DNA of 64,000 bases from Neckera pumila. Its lineage: Eukaryota > Streptophyta > Bryopsida > Hypnales > Neckeraceae. Under the pieces are notes generated by a model, which had not been told where the DNA came from, searched no databases, and saw only the letters and a list, made by a program, of their open reading frames with translations. A program made the translations under genes and the position numbers. Below are positions 26,734-39,357 of the stretch, piece by piece (positions within the stretch are counted from its first letter, which is position 1; the number at the start of each line of letters is the position of its first letter). The stretch spans positions 30,143,445-30,207,444 of the forward strand of contig OZ018411.1 of the NCBI GenBank assembly GCA_963969595.1. The letters run 5' to 3'.

Positions 26734-27131
26734 CATTAGATGATATTCGGGGGTCTTGGAGGGCTATTTCAACCCCGTTCCTTGATTTGGCCAGATTCAG
26801 TGAACGCCGGTACTGGTGTGTCAGAAAAAAAAATTTCAAAAAATTTCAAAAAAAAAAAGAAAAATTACCAAAATATCATTTTAAGCAATTTATTTTTATT
26901 TTTTTTTTAATTTTAAAAATGATGGGGTAGTTGTTGTGCCACGTCAGTCAGCTGCTGTAGTTGCGTTCCTGCAGTCTAGGAACGCAGCAGACAGCAAGGG
27001 AACTCGGAGCCTTCCAAGACCCTCGAATATCATCTAATGCTTTCATAACAATGTATACTAATTTAGGATGAAAGGAATGAAAGGGCTAACTAGTGAGCTA
27101 ACTACAAGATTCACAATTAAGATCTTAGTGT
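26668..27131. repeat. 65-bp direct repeats bracketing a MITE
   Basis: About 26668-26733 (actaatttaggatgaaaggg ... gctaactacaagattcacaa ... gatcttagt) recurs at about 27057-27131 with a small insertion. The palindromic MITE lies precisely between the two copies. This is far longer than a normal target duplication. Confidence 0.6.
26734..27039. mobile_element. Palindromic MITE family P, copy A
   Basis: The ends cattagatgatattcggggg and cctcgaatatcatctaatg are inverted repeats that continue through gtcttgga. The interior has gaacgccggtac on one side and a self-complementary block gcgttcctgcagtctaggaacgc on the other. Length 306 bp, non-coding. A second copy in the opposite orientation lies at 51921-52225. 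Confidence 0.7.
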
Positions 27132-28512
27132 CTTATTGTTTATTAGTTCATTTTCATACTATATGCTAGTGAATGATATACTTCAAATCCTTCTTGTAGC
27201 ATCTTTTAGGTAGGATTAATGAATTAGCTACAAGGCAAATTTCAAAGCCAGTAAGTTGCACTAATGAAGGCAAAATTACTCATCAAAGTATTAAAACTAT
27301 TGGTCCTTTTTTTTTCAAGCAAGTGTAAGATTGAACAAGAACAGTGTGATTGTGAAGCATTGCCTACTCCAACCAAATCCTACCCATATTGTGGAATGTG
27401 AATGTGATTGTAGATAGGGTTTGAAAATTGGATTCAGAAATTGAGAATTGATGCCATAGTCTCTATCCAAAGGACAAAGCCAATAAAGTACCCTTTGTAG
27501 AAATCAAGGGATATTTATCTTTTGGCAATTTCTAAACTTGTTGCAACCCATACCGCATCTAAGGTAAAACAACCTATTGTGGTCAAAGTTTGACCTCACA
27601 TAGTTGTTGAAAATTTTCAACTTTCTTCCCGCAGTAGTGCAAGTGTGAGAAATAGTGAGAATAATTGAATTTATGTTTTTTTGACAAAGTATGAATTTGC
27701 TATGAATTTTTGAAGTGTTCAATGCATCATGGTTCAAAAGAGTCTGTAGACTACCTTAGAACTAACAAAATGTGAATCCATCATGCTAACTTTGCTCATC
27801 TAAAGCTGTCATAGTATTTTCTAACATGGAAGGCCTAAAAACCAATGCTTACAATGAATTCTCAACTGAAAAATTGGAAGTTCCTAATGAAGTCACTATC
27901 CACTCCTTTACTATCATGTAAGACATACATTGAAGCCAAAGTCTCACAAACTGAAAAAACCATGATGGGGTCATTCCCTAGGTGACCACTATGGATCATC
28001 TGGCCACAATGGATTGTTTTACCTTACAACTTCACTTGTTCGTCCACTATGTACTGTAGTTCCTATACTATTCTCAATACCAACCACGAATTTTTCCAAA
28101 AACTCTTCATTTACGCTTGTCTCATAGACCACAGTAACTCTTCTTCTTCCAAATGGTGATGCAGTTGCTTAGTACGGGTTTTGGATGTTGATCTCGATCT
28201 TGTACGATGTGATTAATGCAATTTTGTGGCATTTTTCAGATAGCGCAGCGTAGGTTTTTTTTCGGTCCGCTTGGGCTCGTTCTTGGATAGGTTGTGAGTT
28301 TAATTTGGTTGCTTAGAATTATCTTTTGGACTGTCAGTAACGTTGAGGTGTTTATGATGTGTGGCAGAAATGGCCATAGATTTCGTAGCCTTTGAGGAGT
28401 CTGCAGCTGGTGCATGTATTGTTGTTGCTGCTGAGTTTCTTGCAAGGGACAGGAGGACGACTTTAATTTTTTCTTGTAGTTCATAAGATTCATGTTTTGT
28501 TTAACCCTTTAA

Positions 28513-28735
28513 CCCTCAAAGGACGAGGGGGTGATCCTAGAAATCATCCCTTTCTATTACCGTGTGAATCATTGGCTTCAGAAACAGTAAAAGGATTCAT
28601 TGGAAGTCAAACTATTGTTCATGATCACTCTTTTCCACACACAAAATTCCGAGGATGAAAGTTGCACTTCTGTCCTCCAGAGGAGATTCTCTTGTCATTC
28701 ATCGGCCACAAAACGGCCGGCTTGACGTTTAAGGG
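28513..28735. mobile_element. Short MITE with TTAA target duplication
   Basis: TTAA lies at 28509-28512 and 28736-28739. The left end is ccctcaaaggacg; the right end reverse-complemented is cccttaaacgtcaag. At 223 bp it is a miniature relative or parallel of the 920-bp TTAA elements, but its interior is unrelated to them. It has no coding capacity. Confidence 0.55.
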
Positions 28736-28739
28736 TTAA

Positions 28740-31120
28740 GGATGGCAGGGGTGCAGAGCAGCCTAGGTTTTATTCTTTCATTTCTTGCAGATTTCATTCT
28801 TTTGCAAGTTCTTTCCTTAAGGTTGTGCAGCATTATGATCCTCTTCATTGTTCACTGTGGTCTCTGATGAGCTTATTGCATATTTTGAATTCTAGCTTTG
28901 GAAATGTGGGAGTGTTAATGCTCATGTAATTCTTGCAACACATGTTAGAGCAATTTGTTGACGAAGATAACTTAGACACGATCTTACACTCTGCATACAC
29001 ATTTGCCCTCTACATTTTCTTATTGCTTCATCTCATTCCTTTCAATTCCCCAAGCTATTCTAAGTTCTACTAACATGTGATAGACAAAAAAGTCCATCTC
29101 TTTTTTTTACCTCATTTTCTTTCATTAGTAGTTTTTGAAGTACTTTTCAATAGGTGTGGAAACTTTGTGAGCAAAGCTATTTTGTTGTTAGCTGTCCAAA
29201 AAGCCAAGACTTGTTCAAATTGGACTCCATATGCAGAAGTGATTTTTAGTTGGTGAAGAAGGGTCATGTGCCGAATGGCCTCTACTTTAGACGCTCATAA
29301 CTTATTGTATAAGATTTACTTTAGTTAAAACTTTCTGGAGAACTTGTATCTTGTTGTATTTTTAGGAAGCTACATTTTGTCATACTTGAAGCCAATGCAC
29401 AAAAGTTATGACTGGTTCAAGTGAGTGAACGTCTGGGTCCACTACTATGAGGTTGTTTTGCGGTTCCTTTTTCTTTGGGTCTCGGTCCCTTTGCTATATC
29501 TTTTTATTTATTCTAAATATTGTTGAAAGTTTTTGGAGCAGTTCATCCTTTTTATTAGGATCGGAAAAAGCTATAATAATTCAAATTTGGAATTTAAATG
29601 AGATTGTGATACCCATTTGAGTGGAAATAGGTCTGTTGTACTCTCTTTTCAACAATGGTAGGTTCTTTTATCTTTCTTTCTTTGCTTTTCCATTAGTTAG
29701 GGATAAGTCCTGATTCCTTTACTTAATCAAAATAAACAAACAAACAAAATACATGCACACACACACACATATATATATGTATGTATGTGCGTGTATGTGT
29801 GCTTTATCTCATTGACAAATCAAATGAATGGTTTAGCTTGGAAGGCAAACAAATGCAAATCTACTAGCTCCATTAGACACTTCTAGTGGTTCTTTTTCAT
29901 TCTCAATTTTTAGGTAAAATTTTTTACTTATCTTTAGGACACAAATAAGAAGACCCCTACTAGAGGTTTGTATGTTAATCCAACAACAAATTTGAAAATA
30001 AACAAGGGGATTTTGAGTTGACATAGCACAGCACAAAATAGGGGTCTTTACAAAATACAAAATTCATCCCCTATAGAACCTTTAGAGCATGAAGAAAGTA
30101 ACTATACAATAAATTATCCAAAGCATATTGACAATGCACTCTTTATTGCTGGTTACCCAAACTATAAGCCTAGTTATTTAAGAATATCCATATGGGTGAT
30201 TGCAAGAAAGACTGGTACTGAAACATTGTCACAAAAGCAATGCCGAAGCTTCCTTTTGCAATAACTTTTGAAGCATGACTCGCATGAATTTGAAATTTTT
30301 ATTGGAGATTCTTCTTATGAGTTTAATCATATTTCATATTTTTCAGAAATTTTCAAAAATCATTTTATATTTAAAAATCATATAAACTAATATGTCACGT
30401 TTTGACTTTTAGGGGGTTTTACTACGTAAGGAGTCTCCAAATTTAAGGATATGGAGCTGAAATTTCTATGGTCTATTCCCATAGCAGGAAGTCATGTTTC
30501 TACCTAGGGGCATTAAAAAATATATTATTTTATATCCTCTATGTCCATGCAAAGAGGGCTCCCTTGCGCACGCAATTATGAGCATTGAAGATGGTTTCAA
30601 CATTATTTTTTTGGTGAAATCTCATTATCACAAAGTCTTTCCAAATGATATTTTTCATTTTAGAAAAAATTTGATTTTCCCTATTTTTTACAAACTAAAA
30701 CGTCAAAGTATGTATTTTCTTTAAATTTTCAGCTCATCTTTTTTGTGAATAACTTTTGACCTAGATTTTTATTAGGTCTAAAATTTTGGTGATAAGCTTT
30801 TTTTAGTGTCATACTAATTATCCATATTTTTTATTTTTTTTTAAATTTGTATGCAAAAGCTCATAGTACTGGGAGTACTAGCCAAAATGGAACAAAAACG
30901 GAAGGTCATTCTGGCAGCGACCCATATTCATAGCAAAGTAATATAGAGATCCTAAAATCATAGCAGTTTTGTTTTGGCAATAAAACAATGTTTGGTTAGG
31001 CTGTACTTGCAAGTAAGCTATACCTTTGGAAACAGAGAAGTAGTTTAGTGGGTTAGAGAAAGCAAGCGGCATCCACCAAACTAACTAGCAAAAAGGCTTG
31101 GTTCACACGGGCCGAATTCC
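28740..31120. other. Intergenic sequence with a dinucleotide microsatellite
   Basis: No gene recognised. At about 29754-29805 a compound repeat of (ca)n, (ta)n, (tgta)n and (tg)n is present. The remainder is AT-rich single-copy-looking sequence. Confidence 0.5.
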
Positions 31121-31603
31121 AAACACTACAAGAAAGTGGCCACTTTTGTGATTGCAACATATGACTTCAATACAATCACGTTGCAGTCAAATGTACACAT
31201 TTGACTGCAAAATGACTCCGGGGCCTGCGATCATAGTAGACAAGTCGTATATATACGACTATAGTTTTTATTATCACCAACAATGAAGAGCCTTGGATGT
31301 AAAAGTGGATGAATGACTAATTTTGTTAAGGTGATAAAGAAATTTTGAGTTAAAGAAATGGCTCTTGAGCTGCCATGTGGAAAATGCATGTGCTTTGCGA
31401 CCTAGGTGGCCGTCCACGTAGATAGTCATTTGAAAGTCATTCTAAAGTCACGATAGACCCATTAAACATTTGACCACGTCAGAAGTCATTTGGAAGTCAT
31501 TTTAAAGTCATGAAAGACCCATCAAACATCTTACGTGGATGGCCACATCGAAAGTCATTTGGAAGTCATTGTAAAGTCATGATAGACCCATTAAACATCT
31601 GAC

Positions 31604-32000
31604 GTGAACGGCCACGTCAGAAGTCATTTGCAACATGTCAGAGGTCATTTGGAAGTTGCTCTAGACTTTTTGCATTGTTTTGGTAGATTGCCACATGCCA
31701 CTTCATTTTATAGTCATTCTATAGTCACATATGAATACATTCAAATTTCTACAACAATACACCATACAAAGTATACAATATACCATACAAAATATATAAT
31801 ACATCATATGTATACAATGCACCATACACCAATACCATATTTGGCTTATGTGCCCACACAATTCCAAAACCCTTAGTGTGTGAGTATGAAGAGATGAAAT
31901 ACAAGGCCTTTATACAAATGGGGTGGTAGGAAGCATGACAAACCATGTGGGATATGTAAAACACATGAATTAAGTTACAAGTGATATTTCAGACCTCATT
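31604..32000. repeat. Internal CACTA segment shared with other repeats
   Basis: About 31740-31830 is a run of diverged accatacaaa-like short tandem repeats. From about 31890 to 32165 the sequence, read on the minus strand, matches the flank plus one arm of the fold-back family at 3562-3905 and 58229-58598, including the gtataaa motif and cccacatgg. Confidence 0.45.
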
Positions 32001-33015
32001 TAGGCGTAGAATATTAATTTTTTTCGAAAAAATTTGGACTAAAAAAAGGTGGGAAAATCAATCTCGCTTCATCTCCAAAAATCTGTTTCAGATTTGGAGC
32101 CTCGAATTAAAAGTTATCAACAAATTTGAGAAAGAAATCGGAAAGGATATTTTCTTTGACATTTTCTGATATCCTCTTTGAATTTTGTATATGGCATACA
32201 TGAAAATGTGCTATTAATGTAAGAGAAGTGTGATGAGACGTACATAAGATGTTTGAAAATTACATAATGCATCACATTGTGCAAGGCGCCAAGGCAATAA
32301 TAGAGTAGGTATGGAGTAGTCCAAAACATTTTCAAGTCATTCTGTAGTCTCCAGTAGTCATGATGTAGTGGCACTAGAGACGCAACGTTGTTGTCTGTGT
32401 TAGAATCAAGGAAATGGTGAAATAGATCAATGCTAGCGTGGTGGAATCTATCAGACAATGTGTGTCAGTCGAGTTGCTAAGAGAAACCGCGGGTCATGAC
32501 GAAGCAGCATTGAAGTCATTCTTCAGTAGTCCAGGAGTGATGGAGTCACGTCGGAAGTCATTTAGGAGTCATTAGTAAGTGGAAGTTGGGACGCAACGTA
32601 GTGATGAGTGTGAGGTTGAATTATGACTTCTTAGATGACAGAAGCCAACATGAGATTATCTTAGTGCATATCTGTTTGGACTCGTTCTAATTTGAATGGC
32701 AGCCAATTCAACCTCACAAAAGTAGTGTAATGATTCTATGCCACATTTGCCTAAATGTATTGTTTCCATATTTATAGAAGAGTACAAAAATCTTCTCAAG
32801 ATCTACAACATGAAGACAAAAATGACATATCCAAAGAACAAGACGCACATGGGCGGAATGCTTGCAACTCTAAGTCCATCTTTACTAAGTATTCGTTCAA
32901 GAAGTGAACTACATCCTAGAATAGAAGAGGCATCAATCTCTGGAAAAAAATGCAGTACAATACTACCTGACAAAGGCGTTAAACAAAAAATTGTAAGAGA
33001 AAGTAGAGGGAAAAA

Positions 33016-33031
33016 GGGGGGGGGGGGGGGA
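33016..33031 (+). repeat. Homopolymer of 16 G
   Basis: An uninterrupted 16-base G run within the CACTA element, able in principle to form a quadruplex. It is also a likely spot for sequencing length error. Confidence 0.8.
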
Positions 33032-33554
33032 ATGGAAAAAAAATGAAGCCATGAATCGGTCTTTTTATAAATAAAATTAAAGAAATAATGCGAGAGAAGG
33101 TCGGGCAATTCACCAAAAATTTAATTTGTGACGATGCAGCAAAAAGAATTTAAAAAAATAAAAATGAAAAAGAAATATATCCTCCGTTATTATTGAATAG
33201 GTCACTTTTTGTCCAAATAAATAAATAAAAAACTAAATACAAGTGATGATAAAAAAGAAATTTAAGAGGCAATTAATAGTCCTAATCAGTTGAAGAAAAA
33301 AAAATGTAGAAAAAATTGAGAGGTATGTCAGTAAATACTTAACTAAAAGGAAAAAAAGCCTTGTACAAAGAAGACAAGCTGTGCAAAATTCTTAAGAGAT
33401 ATAACAAAAATAAAAAAGAGAAATACTCTGACCAAAAGTTAGAAAAAGATGAGAGAAAAAGATAAAGATAATAGAAAGCTCTACCATTCGGTAGTACACG
33501 GAAATGCAGTCATTCTTCTGCAATCACAAAAGTGACCAGTTTCTTGTAGTGAAA

Positions 33555-34830
33555 TAAGCTAAGAGCATTCAACACATGAAACATTAGAAAGCTTGCACTT
33601 CACATCTTATGAGTTTCTATAGATGTATTGTAAAATAATTCGAATGTTGTTGTTCAAAATATGAAACATTTATTGAATATGTCAACTAGGGTCCAGTCTT
33701 TAAATAATAGTTGAAGTCGGTATTCACACTTGGTGAACTCCTGCAGTGATGAAGAAACTATAGAAATCAGTCATGCCGTTCAGCACCATGTTTAATACTA
33801 ATGTAATGAGTATAAGGGTGGCCGTAGGATTTAAAATGCAATTTTTTGGCCCAATTAATGAATTATAAAGGCTCTTCCCACCAAATTTTTTGCATTACAA
33901 AGTGGCCCCTTTTGGAGTTCAATTTTCTCCTAATGATCAAGTGGTAGACACCAATTGATTCACATGGCTTGAAAGGTCTAGTCACTCTTAGTCAATATTA
34001 AAAATGTACACATTTCTATACAGTGAAAGTGAAAAGAAGCACGGGATATAATTAAAATGACTTACCATATGAGCCCAAATCAACCCCAAACTAGATGTTT
34101 GATGAAGGATATTGAGCATCTCGCACTTTGTATTCACTAGCTAGTACCCCTACCACAAAGATGGTTGTGTCAAATCATTTGTTGACTTCAAAGGTTGTCG
34201 TGAACTAAATGTACTGAGTTTCTGTTGTCACTTATATCGTGCTTTATGGATAGCCTTACACATGCGATGGACTACAACTGAGAAATGATTGAATCCAATT
34301 ACATGCACGTTATCTTGAAATACAATAGTACAATAGAATCAAGAATGCTCTTTACCTCATTCAAAAGCAAAAGCTCCAACGCAATTCCAACAACAAGAAC
34401 AATAATTTGCCCATCTTGAACTAAAGTACCAACTTCTCTTGATACGCGTTAGAAAGCAACCGATCGTCAGATTTAAATTTATATAACACATAAAGCACAA
34501 GCATCTAGCCTTGTAGGATCTTGACCCGAAGTTGAGTTTTATACTTGGATTTATATCCGTATTTACACTTGCTTTATATCCATTGTATACCCAGCTAGAG
34601 TTCATGAATACCCGACATTTGATTGAGGTCCTAACTGGTATGTTGACAAAAAAGTGGAGGAGATATGCAAGAGTTTAATCCTGAAGTTCTAAAATCCATA
34701 TTTAGAATAATGAACAGAGGGCTTCAAGGCACTGTTTAGTCCAACCAACTTCTCATTCATCCAATATAATACTTGAATCTAGAAAAGACAACCTTCCTTA
34801 ATGACCAACTAGTGTACCCTGTGCCGTTGC
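33555..34830. other. Gene-free sequence
   Basis: No recognisable frame, RNA or element between the CACTA element and the tandem duplication that follows. Confidence 0.45.
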
Positions 34831-35120
34831 CATAACCAAAACGAAAGGAAAAGTCATTTTTTTATTTTTTTATTGATATAAAAACTCAAAATTCAATAAC
34901 TTTTACACCATCATTTCAAACGCCACAAAACAAAGCCCGTCCACCCCTGCTTGCCAAGAACTTTCCAATGGTACCAAGAATACGACCAAAATCAAAGCAA
35001 AAGTAATTTTCTAATTTTTTGATCCATAAATAATTCAAAATTCAATAACTTCTGCACCGTAGGTCCAAACGCCATGAAACCAAGCCCGTGCACCCCTCCT
35101 TGCCGAGGACTTTCCGACGG
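34831..35120. repeat. Tandem duplication, about 150-bp unit
   Basis: The unit with landmarks caaaattcaataacttttaca, aacgccacaaaacaaagccc and ccaatggtaccaag is repeated directly as caaaattcaataacttctgca, aacgccatgaaaccaagccc and ccgacggtaccaag. Non-coding. About 200 bases downstream, a single gtttaggggttaa (35311-35323) resembles the right end of the TTAA elements, without an identifiable left partner. Confidence 0.6.
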
Positions 35121-35399
35121 TACCAAGCATGTGGCCATGGGACGCATGGTCCTGAAGATCTCAACGTAATAAACAAACAAATTAGGTATCTAAATATAGG
35201 TAAAAAAACCATGCTAACTTAATGTATTGAATTCATGAAATTCTTATATATGATATTTCCGTACAAAGATACAAGCAAAAATGTGCAAAAATTCAAAAAA
35301 GGATTGAAACGTTTAGGGGTTAACTAAAGGTGACATTTCCACGGCTCGGAAACCAGCAGGATGAAAAATCAGCACAATCCGCAAAACGAATGAAACTCC

Positions 35400-36557
35400 G
35401 TCCATATTAAGCAAAACTTGCTACGCTTGCATTCATGCATTCTGTGAAATTTTTGGGAGAAAGGATCTCGGTGCCTCTTGCTTCGCCGGTGTTCCATTTG
35501 CTGGGGTTTAGGGTAGCGTTGGCATGGTGCTGGTCGTTAGGTAGTACTGTAGAAGGAGGACGACGCTGGTGCATTGCAATGCAGAAGACGTTTTCGTATG
35601 CATGGCGCATGCGGTGAAGAAGGAGAGGTGCGGCAGGGAAGCCACGCGATGCACGAGAGCTCCAAGCAAGTGAACAGTGGTGTTTCACATCCTCCAGCTA
35701 AGTGCATCACTATCGCCATGCCCATGCCGGAGCTTCACAGGTCAGTACGCAGACCACCATTGATGCATCGTGGCCGAAATTTCTTGTGTTCTTTTCGTTT
35801 TATCATTACTCTTTTCTTTTTCTCCATGGAATTGAAACTATGAAGACTGCCTAGACCTTTCCCAAACCCTAAACAACAATATTCTCTTGGTTTTTGCAAC
35901 TTTCAAGAGGCGTAGAAATTCAGATTCATCTTTCGGTGTGACGTCAAGCTTCTGAAAATTCCTTTTTTACACAGCAGAGTTTTTTTAGAGAGGTGGAAGC
36001 GAGGTTATCCTTGGGTTTTACAATAACTGTGTGTTGAGCTTTCGTGGTTTTGTTAGAAATGTATGAAGGATACTTGATAGAAATTTGTGAAGTATCTCTA
36101 ACTATCGACTGTTAACTGTTGACTAATTCAAGTGAGCAACAGCTCTTGCTGAGTGTTTTGCACTTCAGAAATCTTTTGTTATTCGCGGTCTATCTGTCTA
36201 CTCTGCTCTGTTTGTTAGCCGTTTAGGGTTGCAGAGTTTCAATTTATCATTTGACTTCCCTGGACCGTATTACTGAATGATTTATTGCATATGCAGCAAG
36301 CATCAACTTTGCTTGCGGAGATGGATCAATCGCCCCCACAAAGCACTCACAATACCATGAAAGGTTGTTCCGACGCTTTAGTGTCCAATTCATTGTTGAG
36401 ACATAAGGACAAGGAGGTGGGGTTGCTGGTTTCCATCTGCATCAGTGAAATTATGAGTTTTGTCGCCCCTGATGCCCTCATTGTAGCGAAACTCTCAAGG
36501 TAATTTCGGTTCTTCTTTTATACCTGTCTTGGTTAGTATTGGAGGAGGAGGATTGTT
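35400..36557 (+). promoter_or_regulatory. Upstream region of the thiamin pyrophosphokinase gene, with possible leader exon
   Basis: Composition is GC-richer from about 35440 to 35770, consistent with promoter and leader. About 36298-36498 is an open segment (containing MDQSPPQSTHNTMKG) bounded by a good acceptor (tatgcag) and donor (caag/gtaatt). It ends only about 60 bases before the kinase ATG and in the same phase, but in-frame stops lie between, and an intron of about 37 bases would be too short. I read it as a 5' UTR exon or upstream ORF rather than N-terminal coding sequence. Confidence 0.4.
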
Positions 36558-39357
36558 ATGGCGGAAGGGATGAAGCAGAAAATGAAGCATGAGACGGATT
36601 TTAGTATCCGAGGGAGCAACTCGGAGGTTGTAACGCATTTGGGGTCGGATGGGGAGCATCTTTCGGAGTCGTCGATGGTGTTGGTGCTGTTGAATTATCG
36701 TCTTCCTCGCTTTACTCCTCGACTGTGGAGTCAAGGTAATCAGTCCTCAGCCCTCCTCTAATTCTCCAATTTTTGCACTGTTTGGTTCTTTTGTGCTTTT
36801 CTGAAGAAACGGCAACACAACACATTGAACTGACTGTTTCAAAGCAAAGGAGCTTGGCATCTTGTCAAAAAGGATTTTCTAATGGTTTATGTTAGCTAAC
36901 TTTTGTGTTTTAAACTCAACCCAAAAGCACCGGTTTCTTGACCTTTGAAAATGACGTTTCCCACACTTTTTAATACTCTTCTTGAAGGCCGGGTCACACT
37001 ACAATTGAATTGGTTGTCTCAAAGGCAGCTTGGGATTTGCCAAAGGATCTCCTAATGTTAGCTAGCTTTTTTTGTTTTGTTTGTAAACTCCAGCTAAAAG
37101 CATTGGTTACATGACCTTCAAAAATGGCTTTTCACATTGTAGTTTCTTATTTTGACAATAGACAAGTGACACATGCAAAAGGAGAACTCGTGTGAATATC
37201 AATATTAGCCCCTAAAGCCCAAAGGATGCTAGGTTTGAAAAGGTCCAAGTGAATTGATCATATTGTGAAAAATATATTTTAGATGATTACCAAAATGAGG
37301 AGGAGCGTTGCATGTGTTGGTAAAAAAATAAACCAAATTGACCAAAAAAGAGTCCACAAATGACCGTAATTAAACTGACTCAAAAAAACATGAGGCCCAA
37401 AATGGGTATTCTTGGTCCAATGTGATGTCGTTTCAACCTGCCATTTGGTTGAACCAACATCCCGACATTGTTGTTTGAATGTTGCTTTAACAGGGATTTT
37501 ACAGAGGGTATTATCTTACTCATTTTAGCATCCATTTGGGACCTGGATTCTTCTTGATGAGAGTAGAATTGGATCAAATGTAGAAGATTCGTACAGAGAG
37601 AATGGACTTGGTTGGCGACTGATGAGTATTTGAGTGCGATGAATGTGTTAGCATGCAAGCGGGTTTGTGCTGATGGTGGCGCTAATCGACTCTATGATGA
37701 ACTTCCTCAATTCTTGCCGGGAGATGATCCTGATGTTATGCGCCACAGGTGGTATTTTGTTTCTTCATTTGGCAAGTTTTATGTTTTGGGGAAGTCTCAA
37801 CCTAGATTGAGTGATGGTAGATGTTAGGTGCATCCAGGGTTCTTGATTTTGTTGAGATTAGGAATTAATGTGGTCACCGTCAACTGTTTCTGTTTATTTT
37901 TTAACTATCCCCTTATTCTTGGAGCTGATCACCTTTTCTTTGTCTAATATGGCAGCTATACACCAGATGTTATTATTGGAGACCTGGACTCTGCTCAAGC
38001 GGACGTGAAAGATTACTACTTGAAACGGGTTTTACTCTAATTCTCACAGCTGCTTGAGCTTTTTGTCCTCTTTTTTGGTCACCTTTCTGTCCATTTCTAT
38101 CTCGTGTCCACGTTTTGTCAACTCATCATTGTGAGGTTGACTGATTTTGGCTTTATAAGGTACGTTCAAATTATTTTGCATCTGCCCTTGGTGTACCATC
38201 CTATTTTTAATTTATGTACATGTGTGATGATAATGCAGGGTGCAACCATTGTCGATGAATCAAAGGACCAAGACACAACAGATCTTCACAAATGTCTTCG
38301 TTACATAAGAGATTGTACCCCTGGTATTGACAAAAGCAAGGTATGAGGATTTACTATCGTAAAATTTTCCCTGCAGCAATCATCAGAAGGGTCATACTAC
38401 GGTATCTATGTTAGTACAGTGATTTACGCCGTATAATGCGTAAATATTTTTGTTTTCTTCGTGTTAGGGCATTACATGCATGCAGGTATGCTTAGTCAAT
38501 AACGTTCTTCTTTTTGGCACTTACTCACTGTGTTGCCATCTTCTACTGACTGCCTCGTGGTATGTGCAGCTGAAGGTGCTTGTGGTAGGTGCTCTGGGAG
38601 GGAGATTTGATCATGAGGCTGGCAACATTAATGCATTATGGACGTTTGCAAATTCATTGCGGATAGTGCTTTTGTCTGAAGAATCTAGTCTGTTGTTGTT
38701 ACCGACTGGGTATAAGCATGAAATTCATGTGAATGAGTCTTTTGAGGGTCCTCACTGTGGCCTGGTTCCGATTGGCGCTCCTTCTCTTTCTACAACCACT
38801 ACAGGACTTCGTTGGGACTTAGGTACTGACCTTACCCAGCTGGCTGGAGTTACTTTTGAAAACATTGGTGACTCCTGATTTTTATGTATTTTACAATGAA
38901 CTACTTTCTTAGTACTTCTTAGTACTTCTTAGTACTTTCTTAGTACTCAAGACACACTAATTGGTTTATGTTGCATTTTTTCTAGTAGAAATCAGTTCCT
39001 TTTCTTTTTCTAGTGGCTACTGGGAGATGGAAGATGTATTTTGTTTGCCTTGGAGTCACTAGTATTTTGGAAAAATATATTTTGTTCAAGTACAAAAATG
39101 CGATATAATATAATTAGTGCATCACTTACGAATTTATTTAACTTGAGGTTAAGTGTAGATATAAATTTGTTGCAATAGCATAATTCTTCTATGCTTTGAT
39201 GATGATGCTGGGGTTTTGATGTGCAGATGAAATGCCAATGTCGTTCGGTGGTTCAATAAGTACAAGCAATCTTATAGACAAGAAGGTTGTGACCGTTGTC
39301 TCTGATGTGCACTTACTTTGGACAATTGAAGTACGGTATGAACTGTCTTTGGTTTAG
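36558..39357 (+). CDS. TPK: Thiamin pyrophosphokinase, 6 exons
   Basis: Transfers pyrophosphate from ATP to thiamin, giving the cofactor thiamin diphosphate (EC 2.7.6.2); cytosolic in plants (family knowledge). Exons: 36558-36735, 37652-37748, 37956-38028, 38239-38340, 38570-38822, 39227-39357; 834 nt, 277 residues, close to the usual 250-270. Motifs: LNYRLPRFTPRLW near residue 50, VCADGGANRLYDELP (64-78), GDLDSA (100-105), DQDTTDLHKC (126-135), GALGGRFDHE (157-166), GPHCGLVPIG and TTTGLRWDL near the C-terminal sandwich domain. Every junction is GT-AG and in phase. The start is the first ATG giving the family-like N-terminus. The stop follows an unspliced reading of the last exon (ending ELSLV); a further intron at 39337 is possible but not needed. 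No organelle-targeting peptide is evident. Confidence 0.93.
36810..37145. repeat. Tandem duplication inside TPK intron 1
   Basis: About 36815-36970 and about 36995-37145 share order and wording: cacaacacattgaactg/cactacaattgaattgg, gtttcaaagcaaagg, tctaatg, gttagctaac, ccaaaagcaccggtt, gaccttt-gaaaatg. Diverged duplication of about 170 bp. Further on in the intron, ttagcccctaaagcccaaag at about 37205 resembles a lone left end of the TTAA elements. Confidence 0.5.

Larger units (their letters stand above)
31124..33551. mobile_element. CACTA (En/Spm-type) non-autonomous transposon, complete
   Basis: The left terminus begins cactacaagaaagtggccac and the right terminus ends gaccagtttcttgtagtg; the two 33-bp ends are inverted repeats with about two mismatches. 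A perfect 3-bp duplication AAA flanks the element (31121-31123, 33552-33554). CACTACAAGAAA is the canonical plant CACTA end (known). Near the left end, direct repeats of aagtcatttggaagtcatt with catgatagacccattaaaca recur at about 31430-31640, and related agtcatt motifs occur near the right end (32505-32580): typical subterminal transposase-binding repeats. At 2428 bp with no frame above about 115 codons it has no transposase and must be mobilised in trans. Confidence 0.88.

Noticed and set aside
35311..35323. gtttaggggttaa as another TTAA element copy
   Set aside because: Only one end is present; no left end or family interior is found within the preceding kilobase.
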